Shown here: piece by piece, positions 9,621 to 20,420 of the stretch
Layout of the letters: each line of letters begins with the position of its first letter
Position numbering within the stretch: the stretch's first letter is position 1
Origin: Ichthyophis bannanicus
Lineage: Eukaryota > Chordata > Amphibia > Gymnophiona > Ichthyophiidae
Length of the DNA stretch: 64,000 nt
NCBI GenBank assembly: GCA_033557465.1
Contig: CM066051.1
Span: 105,129,026-105,193,025, forward strand
Reading direction: 5' to 3'
Position numbers and translations under genes: made by a program
Notes under the pieces: model-generated
What the model was told of the DNA's origin: nothing
Databases searched by the model: none
What the model saw: only the letters and a program-made list of their open reading frames with translations

Positions 9621-9955
9621 TTAGCACCTACCCAACCATTGCCTGGGGAATTAACTCTCCAACTGCAAAGTTCGTTCCCCGCAGTGATTGCCGATCAAGC
9701 GCTGTTCCCGCTGATTACCGATCTCCCTGCTTCTCTCTGCAACTTACTGCCGGAGGGTGGTCAGAAGTAGCAGACAGTGTGTGCCGAAGGACATGGCCTG
9801 CCACAGGCAAGAAAGCAGCAGCAAAATGCAGGCACTTTTGGAAATACTGCTGCTGCCGCTGCCCACCTCTCTCCCCAAATGGAATTGGCGGCAGCTGGGA
9901 GGGGGGAGGGGGGCAGCGCGGCCGCCCTGCTTGCCTAGTGAATAGGCTGGCCCTG

Positions 9956-10112
9956 TCAGTGGAAGTAGTAGTGACAAAAACTGTAGCTGAATTCAAGAAA
10001 GCATAGGACAAACAAAGAGGATCTCTAAAGGAAAAAAAGGGACTGTAGAGCTTAATGGTTCATATGGAAGGGCAGATTGGATAGGCCATATGGTCTTTAT
10101 CTGCCATCATGT
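9956..10112 (+). mobile_element. CR1 LINE 3' end
   Basis: Reads '...TKTVAEFKKA' then stop, followed by GGGCAGATTGGATAGGCCAT and ATGGTCTTTATCTGCCATCA, the usual CR1-like 3' UTR. It is probably the displaced remainder of the fragment ending at 9620. Confidence 0.65.
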
Positions 10113-10397
10113 TTCTCTCTTTCTAGGAAGTGGAATCGGAGTGTGAACGGCATCAGAAGAGGGATTGTAGCAGGGGCAGCGCTGGAAATGAGGCTCGCCG
10201 AGGGCGCTTCATACCCTTACACCGGCCCTAATTTCCTCAATCCACTTTGATAATGATTTATGGACTTTTCCTCCAGGAACTTGTCCAAACCTCTTTTATA
10301 CTGCTTAACCTGTAGAATCCACTGCTACCTCATTGCTTGTAATATAACATATACTGCATAGCCCCTCCCTGTTCCTCCTCTATGGCTCCACACCACA

Positions 10398-12777
10398 TTG
10401 TCCTCCTCTTCTTCATACTCCCTAACTGTTTCCCCTCCTTCCAGCACCCTCATTCCTTCCCTCCCTACCCCCTCCCCCTTTACCATCCTCACTTCCCCCT
10501 CCACTCTGTCCTCTAAGCAATCATCAGCTCTTGAGCTTCATCGCTATCTCCCTCTCATTCAACCTTCCCCTCTCTCTCTAAGGCAACCTCACCCTCATTT
10601 CCACCGTACTGTCTCCTCTCTACCCCATACTCTGCTACTCCTTCTCCTTCTCTCATCCAGAGATATCAACCCCAGCCCTGGCCCTCTAGATCTCTGTCTC
10701 ACTCTGAGAGGAGATCCTCATGCAACTTGTCTAATCTTATCCGCATCCCTCTCCTTTCCCCTTCCACTCTCCCTTTCTCATGTGCCTTGTGGAAAGCACA
10801 CTCTGTCTCTAATAAACTTGCTTTTACTCATGATCTCTTTATCTTTAATGCCCTACATATTCTTGCCCTAACTGAGACCTGGCTCCTCCCAGATGATACC
10901 GCATCTTCTGCTGCTCTCTGCCACGGGGGCTATCAGTTCTCCCACACGCCTTGTCCCACTGGCCGTGGTGGTTTTGTTGGGCTTCTACTTTCTCCCTCTT
11001 GCCAATTCCAACCCCTCCTGCTGCCCCAGTCTCACTCCCTTTTCTCTTTTGAAGTCCACGCCATTCGCCTTTTCACTCCACTTCCTCTCCGGGTAGCTGT
11101 TATTTATCGACCTCCGGACAAGTGTGCGTCTACCTTTCTCACTGACTTTGACTCATGGCTTTCCTTCTTTCTGGATTCCTCTTCCCCCACTCTTATTCTT
11201 GGCGTCTTCAACTTCCATGTCGATAACCCCTCTGATCCTTATGCTCTAAAGCTCCTCCCTCTTACCTCCTCGTTTGACCTCCAACTTTGTTCAACTGCCC
11301 CCACTCACCAGCATGGCCACTGCCTGGACCTGATATTTTTCTCTAATTCCTCACCCTCAAACTTCCATAATTCAGTTCTTCCCTTATCTGACCATCACCT
11401 CCTAAGCTTTAATCTTCATCTCCCGCTGCCTCAATCTCATCCTATCTCCTCCAACCTCTTTAGAAACCTTCATGCTATTGATCCCTTGACTCTCTTCCAC
11501 CATTTCTCTGTCTCTTTCTTCCATTCTGTCATCCAAGTCTGTTGATGAGGCAGTAACCTCCTACAATGCTGCACTCTCCTCAGCTCTGGATGCTCTCGCT
11601 TCACCCACCCCACGTCCTGTGAGACGTTCTGCGCCCCAGCCCTGGCTTTCACCCACTACCCGCTATCTATGTTCCTGTGCCCGTGCTGCTGAGTGTGCTT
11701 GTCTCAAATTCCACTCCCCTGAAGACTTTCTACACTTCAAATTCATGCTTTGCTCTTTCCAGTCGGCCATAGCTCTTGCCAAACAAGACTACTGTGTCCA
11801 TCTGACTGACTCTCTTGCCTCTGACCCTCGCTGTCTCTTTACTACTGTCAGCTCCCTCCTCAAAGTGCCACCACCTCTTATCCCCCCTCCCTTTCTGCCC
11901 AAACCCTGGCTGACTACTTCCATGACAAAATCCACAAGATCACCCTACAATTCCCTACAAACTCAGCTACTTCCCCTCCTCCCCCTCTCCAATCCCAACT
12001 CTCCCCCCCCCCTTTCCATTGCTACCCTCTCTTCCTTTCCTGTCATCTCTGAAGAGGAAACTGCACACCTTCTGTCTTCCTCCAAACTCACCACCTGCTC
12101 CTCTGATCCTATCCCCACCCGTCTCCTAAGCCCCATCTCCTCCATTGTCCCTTTCATCTCTCATATTCTCAACCTTTCGCTCTCCACCGCAACGGTCCAC
12201 ACAGACTTGAAGCATGCTGTGGTCACACCTCTCCTCAAGAAATCCTCACTTGATCCCACCGATCCTTCTAATTATCGACCCATCTCTCTTCTTCCCTTCA
12301 TTTCTAAACTACTCGAACATGCGAGTCACCGCCGCTGCCTCGACTTCCTCTCCTCTCATGCTCTCCGAGATCCCTTACAGTCTGGCTTTCATCCTTTACA
12401 CTCCACTGAAACGGCCCTTGTCAAAGTCTCCAGTGACTTGTTCCTGGTGAAATCCAAGGGCCTGTACTCCGTCCTCATACTCCTTGACCTCTCTGCTGCT
12501 TTCGACAACGTTGACCACAACCTTCTCCTTGATACCCTGTCTTCACTTGGCTTTAAGAGCTCTGTACTAACTTGGTTCTCCTCCAATCTCTCCCATCGCT
12601 CCTTCAGTGCGTGTTCTGGTGGCTCCTCCTCCTCCCCCCACCCTGCTCCCAGTTGGTGTACCCCAAGGATCTGTCTTGGGTCCGCTCCTTTTCTCTCTCT
12701 ATACCCAGTCCCTTGGCACGCTTATCTCTTCCCATGGCTTTCAGTACCATCTGTATGCGGATGACTCCCAAATCTAG
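10398..12777 (+). pseudogene. L2-like LINE: endonuclease and partial RT, truncated
   Basis: Several frames interrupted by small indels encode an APE-type endonuclease ('LALTETWL', 'RVAVIYRPPDK', 'HGHCLDLIFF') and the N-terminal half of an RT ('[16 protein letters not shown]', '[14 protein letters not shown]', '[15 protein letters not shown]', 'VPQGSVLG', 'YADDSQI' in the sister copy). Two defects stand out. The endonuclease motif normally reading GDFN reads GVFN (about 11200), losing a catalytic Asp. The element also stops immediately after the RT catalytic YADD motif, where a Harbinger-type MITE begins. The duplicate at 58946-61330 shares both features, so they predate the duplication. L2-like is my best clade guess. 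Confidence 0.85.
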
Positions 12778-12989
12778 GCAAGATTTTTCAAGTGCAGGGG
12801 CTAAGTGTGTAGCATTGAAAATCAGTGCTACGCGGCTTGCTCCTGCAGCTTCCGGAGTATGTAGCAAGACCCAGATTTTCAATGCCAGGGCCGGTTATGA
12901 TCTCGGCATTGAAAATCCGGGTTAGGCGGAAGGGGAGCAGGCTATGCACCGATGCGACGCATAGCAATACCTAGCTGAAAATCGGGCCC
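12777..12989. mobile_element. Harbinger-type MITE, short copy
   Basis: Ends with TGAAAATCGGGCCC, the complement of the terminus seen at 36202 (GGGCCCGATATTCA). Internally it has GCTCCTGCAGCTTCCGG, as in the larger relative. The left terminus is degenerate (AGATTTTTCAAGTGC). Confidence 0.65.
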
Positions 12990-13151
12990 AAGGAGTTTTG
13001 GCATTGACAAGGGTTCCTGAGGTTCCCCAGTACTACCTCCACTGGAGTCATAGGATTTTCCGTGGTCCTGTGGGGGATTGGTTTTCGTGTTAATTGTTTG
13101 GGTTGGTACTGTTGGCTTATTATATAAATACTAATACATGCTCCTTGAGTG

Positions 13152-13345
13152 GAGGAGTAACCTAGTGGTTAGAATAACAGCCTAGTACCTGGGAGATCAG
13201 GGTTTGGTTGCTATTGGCTCTCCTTGTGACCTTGGGCAAGTCACTTTACCCTCCATTACCTTGGACGAAAAGCCCTGGCAATCTACTTCCAGTCATACCT
13301 TGCCAAGAAAACCCAGGGGCAGGAGTCAGTATTGACAGTACTTTA
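13152..13345 (+). repeat. tRNA-derived SINE
   Basis: GGAGTAACCTAGTGGTTAGA, then GGGTTTGGTTGC and CTTGGGCAAGTCACTTTACC, then CAATCTACTTCCAGTC. This is the same family as 8730. Confidence 0.75.
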
Positions 13346-13583
13346 AAAAAAAGCTGCACCACTCCTAATACCACTGTAAAGTTCTAGGTTTTCTCTATCT
13401 CTGTCATCTGCTGGGAGGGGAACACAACCTGATTATATGGTCTAACAGAATTCCAGGAAAGGAAATTATCAGATAAATAAAATTTCTTCATAAGCATTCA
13501 TGTCCCATTTCACAATGCCATCTGACGTGCTCTTACCCATTCGTTGCAGCATAACTGAGCTGGGAGGTGGGGCACCAGACCAC

Positions 13584-13702
13584 ATTACCCAAGGGTTGCC
13601 AACTGGCTCCAGATGCGCCTGACAGGCTTGATCCAGTCCTGGATTTGCCCCATTGCATGCAGGGACATGTAGTTTTGTTTTTCTTATATATTGCAATGGA
13701 GA
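13584..13702. mobile_element. Half copy of the foldback hAT-type MITE
   Basis: GGGTTGCCAACTGGCTCCAG and TTGATCCAGTCCTGG match the left arm of the element at 7348; the right arm is absent. Confidence 0.6.
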
Positions 13703-13759
13703 AATCAGAACTACATGTCAGATGCTGTGTGAATGATTTCTTTCTTATTTTTCTCTCAC

Positions 13760-14025
13760 CTTTGCAGCTGCTTGCTGAGGAAACTACTGTCCTTGGGTTT
13801 CTGCGTGAAGACACACCAACCACTGCCAAATGAAACAAGAATCTGGAGCAAGCTGCCCCATGTACTAAGGATATTGCCTGTTCTTCCAAGATGGATTAGT
13901 TGAGGTAAGAAGGCCTGCTGCAGCTTCTCCATGTAAGTCCTCTGCACCTGTCGGCGATTTTCTGAGGACACCTTGTCTGAGAATGGAAACCATAGTGAGG
14001 GTAGCCGAGAGAAGAGGAAGAGGGC
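13760..14025 (-). CDS. Candidate internal exon of an unidentified host gene
   Basis: The minus strand has a pyrimidine-rich acceptor (CTGTTCTCTCCAG, boundary 14025; alternative TTTCCATTCTCAG, boundary 13976) and a strong donor (CTGCAAAG|GTGAGAG, boundary 13760). Between them one frame is open for ~88 codons without a stop and looks like globular protein: 'SSENRRQVQRTYMEKLQQAF', 'LPQLIHLGRTGNILSTWGSL', 'LQILVSFGSGWCVFTQ'. It matches no transposon frame in the window and no family I can name. An open frame between splice sites supports a real or formerly real exon. It is copied intact at 62313-62578. I could not join it in phase to the other candidate exon upstream at 14612. Confidence 0.45.
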
Positions 14026-14580
14026 CTGGAGAGAACAGAGAGTGCATACAGTGGGTTTGCAGCCCTACATGAATGGAAGATGGACCCAAGATTGTTACTG
14101 ACCTGATTGTTGAATTCTCTAATCTCAAGTTAGAAAACTCTTCTCTTCTGGCAGTAAGAATTAAGGGGTTGGTTTTCAACGCAATCTTGCAGATGACTAT
14201 GAGGTTACCTGACCGTCGTGTTGAGTTTTTGCAATATATGGATGTTTATCTAGATTGAAAAAAAGCTTTTCTAGGGGGAGTAAACAGCACATTTGAATTT
14301 TCAGAGTAGGTGTGTTTTTACCCTTTTCCATTGCCCACAGAAACAGAAGGGGCAAAGTACTTGTGGCACATTTCCTTAATAGTGTGTGTGTGTGTGTGCC
14401 TTGCCACTGAGTGACTTAGTGAAAGGTACATACATACCTTTTAGTTACATTTGAAGGAAGTGTTCTTGGGGGCATGTTGTGGGCAGTAGTGGAAAATAAT
14501 GCCCATAGACTATATTTTCAAGTCAGCATGTGTTGCCTTTCGTAGAATATCTACCACACAAAAATCATGTGCCTGACTGT

Positions 14581-15377
14581 ATGTAGCTGAGTCTTTTTCA
14601 TGTGCACATACCTCAGGTAAGCTAATGTCCCACAGTATAACAGAGTCTTCGCCGTGATCTGCACCCAGGAGGAGAAGGCCATTTTCTGGCTCTAGTCGGG
14701 GGACAGGAGTATGTGCTCATATGTAGCTGTGTCTTTTTCATGTGCACATGCCTCAGGTAAGCTAATGTCCCACAGTATAACAGAGTCTTTGCCATGATCT
14801 GCACATGCCTCAGGTAAGCTAATGTCCCACAGTATAACAGACTCTTCGCCGTGATCTGCACCCAGGAGGAGAAGGCCATTTTCTGGCTCTAGTCAGGGGA
14901 CAGGAGTCTGCGCTCATATGCAGCTGTGTCTTTTTCATGTGCACATGCCTCAGGTAAGCTAATGTCCCACAGTATAACAGAGTCTTCGTCGTAATCTGCA
15001 CATGCCTCAGGTAAGCTAATGTCCCACAGTATAACAGAGTCTTCGCCGTGATCTGCACATGCCTCAGGTAAGCTAATGTCCCACAGTATAACAGAGTCTT
15101 CGCCGTGATCTGCGCCCAGGAGGAGAAGGTCATTTTCTGGCTCTAGTCAGGGGACAGGAGTCTGCGCTCATATGTAGCTGTGTCTTTTTCATGTGCACAT
15201 GCCTCAGGTAAGCTAATGTCCCACAGTATAACAGAGTCTTCGCCGTGATCTGCACATGCCTCAGTAAGCTAATGTCCCACAGTATAACAGAGTCTTCGCC
15301 GTGATCTGCGCCCAGGAGGAGAAGGCCATTTTCTGGCTCTAGTCAGGGGACAGGAGTCTGCGCTCATATGCAGCTGT
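14581..15377. repeat. Tandem array derived from a WD40-like exon and its intron edge
   Basis: Long units contain the whole 80-bp exon plus adjoining intron (GTCTTTTTCATGTGCACATG). Short 57-bp units (19 codons) contain CTCAGGTAAGCTAATGTCCC through GCCGTGATCTGCACATGC. There are about eight exon-like copies here and fewer in the duplicate at 63135-63676. The array ends abruptly at a Harbinger-type MITE. Confidence 0.85.
14612..14691 (-). CDS. Candidate WD40-repeat exon, template of the tandem array
   Basis: The minus strand shows acceptor CTCCTGTCCCCCGACTAG, an 80-nt open segment, and donor CCTGAG|GTATGT. The segment encodes 'LLLLGADHGEDSVILWDI', the typical end of a WD40 blade, with a hydrophobic run, a GADHG turn and a WD dipeptide. 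This leftmost unit is the only one that keeps both the GTATGT donor and an open acceptor side. Most other units read GCATGT at the donor, and the full-length ones have a TGA upstream. The parent gene was not identified. Its orientation agrees with the candidate exon at 13760-14025. Confidence 0.45.
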
Positions 15378-16108
15378 GGCATTGAATATTGGGATTACTG
15401 CACAGCCAAAGACGTTGCAGAAGCTAATCGGGCAGCGGCGATATTGCACCACTGCCCGGTTAGCTCCCACAGGTAAAGATAGGCCAATGTTTGCTGGGGT
15501 GGGCGGGGGGGGGAGAGAGATGAATCAAAGGGAGACCAACAAAGAGGAGGTTGCAATAGTCTAGATGGGAGGTAATCTCTTCCCATGATTTCCAGGACCA
15601 TCTTTACACTGATGACTCTTAGATTTACCACTCTGCACCTGAAACCTCTCCAGGAATCTAGGCCCATATCTCAGCCTGCTTGTATAATATTGCTGTCTGG
15701 ATGTCCTGTTACCATCTCACCTTTTCTGTTGCACATTTGATCTGCCTTTCATTATCTCCTAACCGTCTACGGCCCCCTGCCTTTTTTGTAATTTCTCTTC
15801 ACTGTGTGTGTGATTGCACTGTTTCTGTCCTGTTACATATTGTAGTTCTTTTCTCTTTCCGGCCTCGCCAGCACCGTGTAATGAAGGTGTGGTATATCAA
15901 ATAATCAAATAAACATAAAAAATATCGCCGCTGCTCGCTGCGCCCCAGAACACTCCCAACACACCCCGATGCTAAGCGGTTAGCAGCATTAATCAGGGAC
16001 ATTCAGCAGCACTGACTGTGTTAGTGCCCCTGAATATCCCTCCAAGCAGCATCTACATGGTTTGCAGGTCTGTAAACCATGTAAATGCCTTTGAATATTA
16101 GGCCCATT
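15378..16108 (-). mobile_element. Harbinger-type MITE copy, split by a LINE fragment
   Basis: The minus strand starts GGGCCTAATATTCAAAGGCA and continues through ATTTACATGGTTTACAG, as in the element at 36202. The middle (about 15560-15925) is a LINE fragment. The remainder resumes at GCCGCTGCCCGATTAGC and runs out at the tandem array, so the distal terminus is missing. Confidence 0.72.
15560..15925 (+). mobile_element. L2-like LINE RT fragment and tail
   Basis: Starts at the region where the LINE at 10398 stops (CTCTTCCCATG...CATCTTTACACTGATGACTC, a degenerate Y-x-DD) and continues 'IAVWMSCYHLTF' in pieces to a tail, AATAATCAAATAAACATAAA. It is non-coding. Confidence 0.7.
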
Positions 16109-16244
16109 ATCTTTATAACATGTAATAAAAGAATGGGAAAAGACCTCAGTACTGTCCCAATAAATGTAATTTGGACTCTATATTGTGGTCCTGGGCACTC
16201 ATCCTCATAGGTCATAAAAACCCTTCACCAAAATATTTTTTATT

Positions 16245-17510
16245 ATTAAAAACCACTCAATGTATAAAAACACAAAATACACACTTAGCTGTATATAGAA
16301 TACCTCATGGATCTGCCCTATCATCAATGCTCTTCAATATTTACATCCAACCCATATGCAATATCATCAGACGACACAAACTCCACTATCACATATATGC
16401 TGATGACATCATGGTGTATGCTCCAGTAAACCTACAAGCACTTAACACCACAACAATAACTAAATGCCTTGAAGACATGAATGTCTGGCTCACAGACAAT
16501 AACCTGACGGTCAACTACAATAAAACTGAGGCAGTGTTCGTTACCAGGAACCCCTCCTTCATTCCACCAAAGAATATCAGCATTCTAAACAAACTCATAA
16601 TAGTCAAAGACAAAGTTAGGTACTTGGGCATCACAATGGACAGAGCCCTGAACATGAAATCTCATATCGCCAAAACCGCTAACAAGGCCTATCAACGTTT
16701 GAGGACCATAAGAAAGATCAAACCACTACTCCGCCAGGACCACTTCCGCACTCATCACACCTCTACTTGACTACGGAAATTCTTTATATCAAGGCCTCCC
16801 CCAGCAGACCTTACACCCACTCCAAATGGTACAAAACACTACAGCACGCATCATCACTGACACTCCAAGATCAGAACACATCACCCCTATCTTACAACAA
16901 CTACACTGGCTCCCAATGGTGGCCAGAGCAAAATTTAAAATAATCTTGATCATTTTCAAGATCATTCACCATCTTTCAGCAGATGCACTACAAGAAATCG
17001 TAACAAGGAACATCAGTAATAGACCAAGAAGGAACAATAATGCCAACATGATCAGCACACCCTCAGGATACCACAAGACTAAACAAAATATGTCAAGAAG
17101 AGCGCCATCACTAATGGCATCCACACTATGGAACTCCCTCCCAACGAGCCTAAGGGAATTAGAGGACATCACAGAGTTCCGCAAGGCCCTTAAAACCCTG
17201 CTCTTCACAGAAACCTACGAGCAGATAGACAACAGTCCCCACCAGATATACAACAGCCCCCACCCGAGCAGGATAGCAACGTAAACTCCCCTGCAAACTC
17301 AATAACTAACCAACCCAGCTAGACTCACGACACCATCATGATAAATGTTAACCCTCAAATTGTGTTGTCTTAATGTTGTTAAATACCCTCATGTTAAATG
17401 TTATAAAACACCCATATGTTAAATGTAACCCAATGGTGATGTGATGTAACCACTTTGATTGTAGGATAAGGTGGTATGCAAGTATGTTTAAATAAATAAA
17501 TATAGCTTCC
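16245..17510 (+). pseudogene. L2-like LINE, 5'-truncated RT
   Basis: Two adjoining frames encode the RT from just before the catalytic motif ('YHIYADDIMVYAPV') through 'LTVNYNKTEAVFVTR', 'VRYLGITMDRALNMKSHI' and the C-terminal L2 signature ('ITPILQQLHWLPMVARAKFK', 'LWNSLPTSLREL', 'FRKALKTLLF'). A frameshift separates the parts near 16770. It ends with a short 3' UTR and AAATAAATAAATA. It is too truncated to be active but less decayed than other LINE pieces here. Confidence 0.88.
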
Positions 17511-17728
17511 AACCACTACAGTCACACTAGTTTTTTGTTTTGCTCTTAAGGTTTCAGAGTTGGAGCAGGTGGGGTGGGACAGTCCATGTTGAGTTTTCTG
17601 GTGTACTCTTCCCCTGGGAGTTCCGGAATGTTTTGGTTGTGACCCTTGTACACTGTCTCCACATTGTCAAGTTCATTGAGGTTGTGGGACCCAGGACAGT
17701 GCTCCTACTGTTCCAGTTGCCTTGGAAC

Positions 17729-18076
17729 CACTGTTCCCTCTAAGCTGTGCGCGTGTGCGCGTGCACACACCTCGCCGAGTGAGCGCACATACTTTACAAC
17801 AGAGCGCACAAAAATTACGGTTCTGATTCTGACAGAAAACAACACCGACGTCTTAAAATTTAAAAGTTGTTGTGTATTTACGGTTTTCACAAGTTCTACA
17901 ATATTTTCTAGTGCAATAAATGTGGTGTACTTACTGTATTCTGACGTGTAGTCAAATTTTAAAGTATATAACTCCGAGTGTCGTTATGTGGCGCACAAAA
18001 ATTTAACCTTCCTTCAAAAGCTGCACAGCTGATATTTTATGCGCACACAGCCTACAGAAAGTTAGAGGGAACATTG
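17729..18076. mobile_element. hAT MITE (TGTTCCCTCTAA family), copy 1
   Basis: Termini CACTGTTCCCTCTAA and TTAGAGGGAACATTG, with a perfect 8-bp duplication CTTGGAAC at 17721-17728 and 18077-18084. At 348 bp it has no coding capacity. It is in the opposite orientation to the copies at 41107 and 48731. Confidence 0.92.
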
Positions 18077-18084
18077 CTTGGAAC

Positions 18085-19662
18085 CCGACCTGCGGCGTCA
18101 CATTGCGCACTTTGGGGGGTCTTTCTGTTACCCTACTTAGACGACTAGCTGATCAAGGGAGATACCCCTCAATTAGTCACCATGACTCTTCAGCAGACCA
18201 TTCAGGTTCTCCAAGACTTAGGATTCGTAATAAGCTATCCAAAGACACACCTTACTCCAACACAGGATCTGGAGTTCATAGGAACTCGCCTAGACACGGT
18301 TCAAGCTCAAACTTCCTTGCCAGACAACTGACCAAACTCGACTGATCTCTCTTGCCACCCACTGTCAGAGCCAGCCATTTGATTCTGCCAGAGACTTCCT
18401 TCGACTGCTAGGCCACATGGCCTCGACAGTCCATGTCGTGCCTCATGCTGTGCTCAACATGTGAGTAAGTCAATGGACCCTGTCACAGCAGTGGATACAA
18501 TCCACAGATCGCCTATCTGATCTCATAACCATTTCTCCTCAAATGATAAACTCCCTGCAGTGGTGGCACAAGTCGCAGAACCTTGTCGTAGGGTTACCTT
18601 TTCAGAAATCTGCACCACAATGTACCCTGACCACCGAAGCATCCAAGCACAGTTAGGGAGCACACCTACACGGTCTCACTACTCGGTCTGGGGTCTTTCC
18701 AAGAGACTTTGCACCACATCAACCTCCTGGATCTCCGCGCAATCTCCAGTGCCCTCCGCGCTTTCTCTCCCCATCTTTCAGGACAGACAGACCTGATTCA
18801 GACAGACAGTCAGGTAGCTATGTTCTATTTGAACAAACGGGGGAACTGGTTCTCACCCTCTATGCAGAGAGGTGATTCACCTGTGGAATATTGCAATAGC
18901 TCACGGTATTCATCTCCAAGCAGTTTACCTTCCAGGGGAGGAGAATCAACTAGCCAACAGGCTCAGCCGAGTCCTTCATCCACATGAGTGGATGCTGGAT
19001 CTTCAAGTCTCCAACCACTTGTTTCACGTTTGGGGGATGCCTATCAACTTCTTTGCCTCTCCGGTCAAATCCCAACTACCTTGCTTCTGTTCCAGAATTC
19101 CGTCTTTGTTCAGCAAGAGTTTGGATGTGTTCCTCTTGCATTGGGGACAGGGCCTGCTGTATGCATTTCCTTCTCTCCCACTCATTCCAAAGATGCTTTT
19201 CAAGCTTCAGGCCGATCAGGGGATGATGATCCTCATTGTCCCCTTTTTGCCCAGGCAACCATGGTTTCCACTTCTTCATTTTCTAGCTCAGACTACTCCT
19301 CTCCGACTGGGCTGCACTCCCTGCCTGCTCTCGCAGGATCAGGGGACTCTTCTACACCCGTCTTAAGACTCTGCGCTTGACGGCCTGGCTGCTGAACGCT
19401 TTGCCTTCGGACTTGGAACTTCCAGAAGATGTTTTACAAGTCGTCGTCCAGGAAGGACTTTACTAGATGGTCCTATACCTTCAAATGGCGCAGGTTTTCA
19501 CTCTGGTGCGCGCAAAGGAACCTGGATCCTTTCTCTTGTTCTGTTCAACATCTCCTCCAATATCTGCTGCACTTATCCTCATCTGTCCTCAAGACCACAT
19601 CTGTTAGGGTGCACTTGAGTGCCATTTTCGCTTCTCACCATCCACTTCAGCATCGTGCTATT
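18085..19662 (+). pseudogene. DIRS-II fossil, segment 1: end of RT, RNase H, methyltransferase, start of recombinase
   Basis: Begins inside the RT just before the palm motif, where CCCTACTTAGACGACTAG encodes YLDD followed by a stop in place of the usual Trp. It continues in shifting frames through RNase H remnants ('LLDLRAISSALRAF', 'LIQTDSQVAMFYLNKRG'), the methyltransferase-like domain ('LLYAFPSLPLIPKM', 'IVPFLPRQPWF') and the recombinase N-terminal part ('RWSYTFKWRRFSLWCAQRN'). It is cut at 19662 by a LINE. The gag and most of the RT are missing. Decay and nesting make this the oldest DIRS in the window. Confidence 0.88.
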
Positions 19663-20308
19663 TCCACTTATCATCTTTCTTTCTTTCTTTCTTTATTTAA
19701 TTAAAAGTATTTATATCCTGCTTTATCCTTTAATCAAAGCGGATTTCACTGCAAACCAATCAGGTAGGGTAGTGCGGGGGTGTTGCATGCAGTGGCTGTG
19801 AATTTAGTGTTCATGAGTTTGTGGATAGGTAAATCTTGATTAGGGGTTGTAAACGGGGGCGCTGGTCGTGAATGTCCACAGTCTTGGCAAAGGCAAAATA
19901 TTATTATGACTTGCAAAGGAGTGTGGGGGTTGTAGTTCATTCATACCAGAATCAGCCGTTCACAAAATAATGAGTTGTGATGCTCGAGTGTAAGCAAAGA
20001 AAAACAGATTTTATTGATGGGGTTAATTCTCCCACACAGATTTACTTGGTAACACAAAAGGACACTTGCTTCAAGTATTGTACTCAGGAAAAACAAAACA
20101 TGATATAAGGTAACTGAACTTCTTAAGCAATAAATCAATAAAGACCTTGATGGGAAACAGAAAGGTCTTTTTGATGGCTCCTGCTAATGACCTTCTTAGC
20201 AGTGCTCCAAAAAGCAAAAACAAACCCAAAAGTAGAAAAACTGTTCTTTATCAAGGATAACTTTCTTCTATTCACACACACAAGAAAGAAGTTCCTTATC
20301 GTTCCTCC

Positions 20309-20420
20309 AGCTTAGTCCTCACAGATGGGTTGTGCACCTCTTCCTGCAGCATGAAGACTGGACCAATCAAATTTCAGCTCCTCTGGAATCAGGCAACCAG
20401 GCATCCCTGAAGCTCCAGTG
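20309..20420 (+). repeat. DIRS-III left inverted terminal repeat
   Basis: 112 bp beginning AGCTTAGTCCTCACAGATGG and ending GAAGCTCCAGTG, reverse-complementary to 26374-26485 with no mismatch seen by eye. Confidence 0.92.

Larger units (their letters stand above)
10188..15697. repeat. Duplicated block, copy 1 (counterpart of 58736-64000)
   Basis: From ATGAGGCTCGCCGAGGGC onward the sequence is near-identical to 58736 onward, with an offset of about 48.55 kb, through a LINE, a Harbinger-type MITE, a SINE, two candidate exons and a tandem array. Copy 1 has about 245 bp more tandem-array sequence than copy 2. Upstream of 10188 the two copies are unrelated (CR1 end here, 53-bp array there). The far boundary is not visible because copy 2 runs off the window. 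Confidence 0.93.

Noticed and set aside
9087..9955. Possible hAT element with ends CAGGGCCAGC and GCTGGCCCTG
   Set aside because: Terminal words match, but the flanking 8 bp do not, and the CR1 pieces inside and outside do not fit a simple insertion.
10398..10871. Ser/Leu/Pro-rich 157-codon frame as a host protein
   Set aside because: It is the pyrimidine-rich 5' part of an L2-like LINE, repeated at 58946 with the same LINE downstream.
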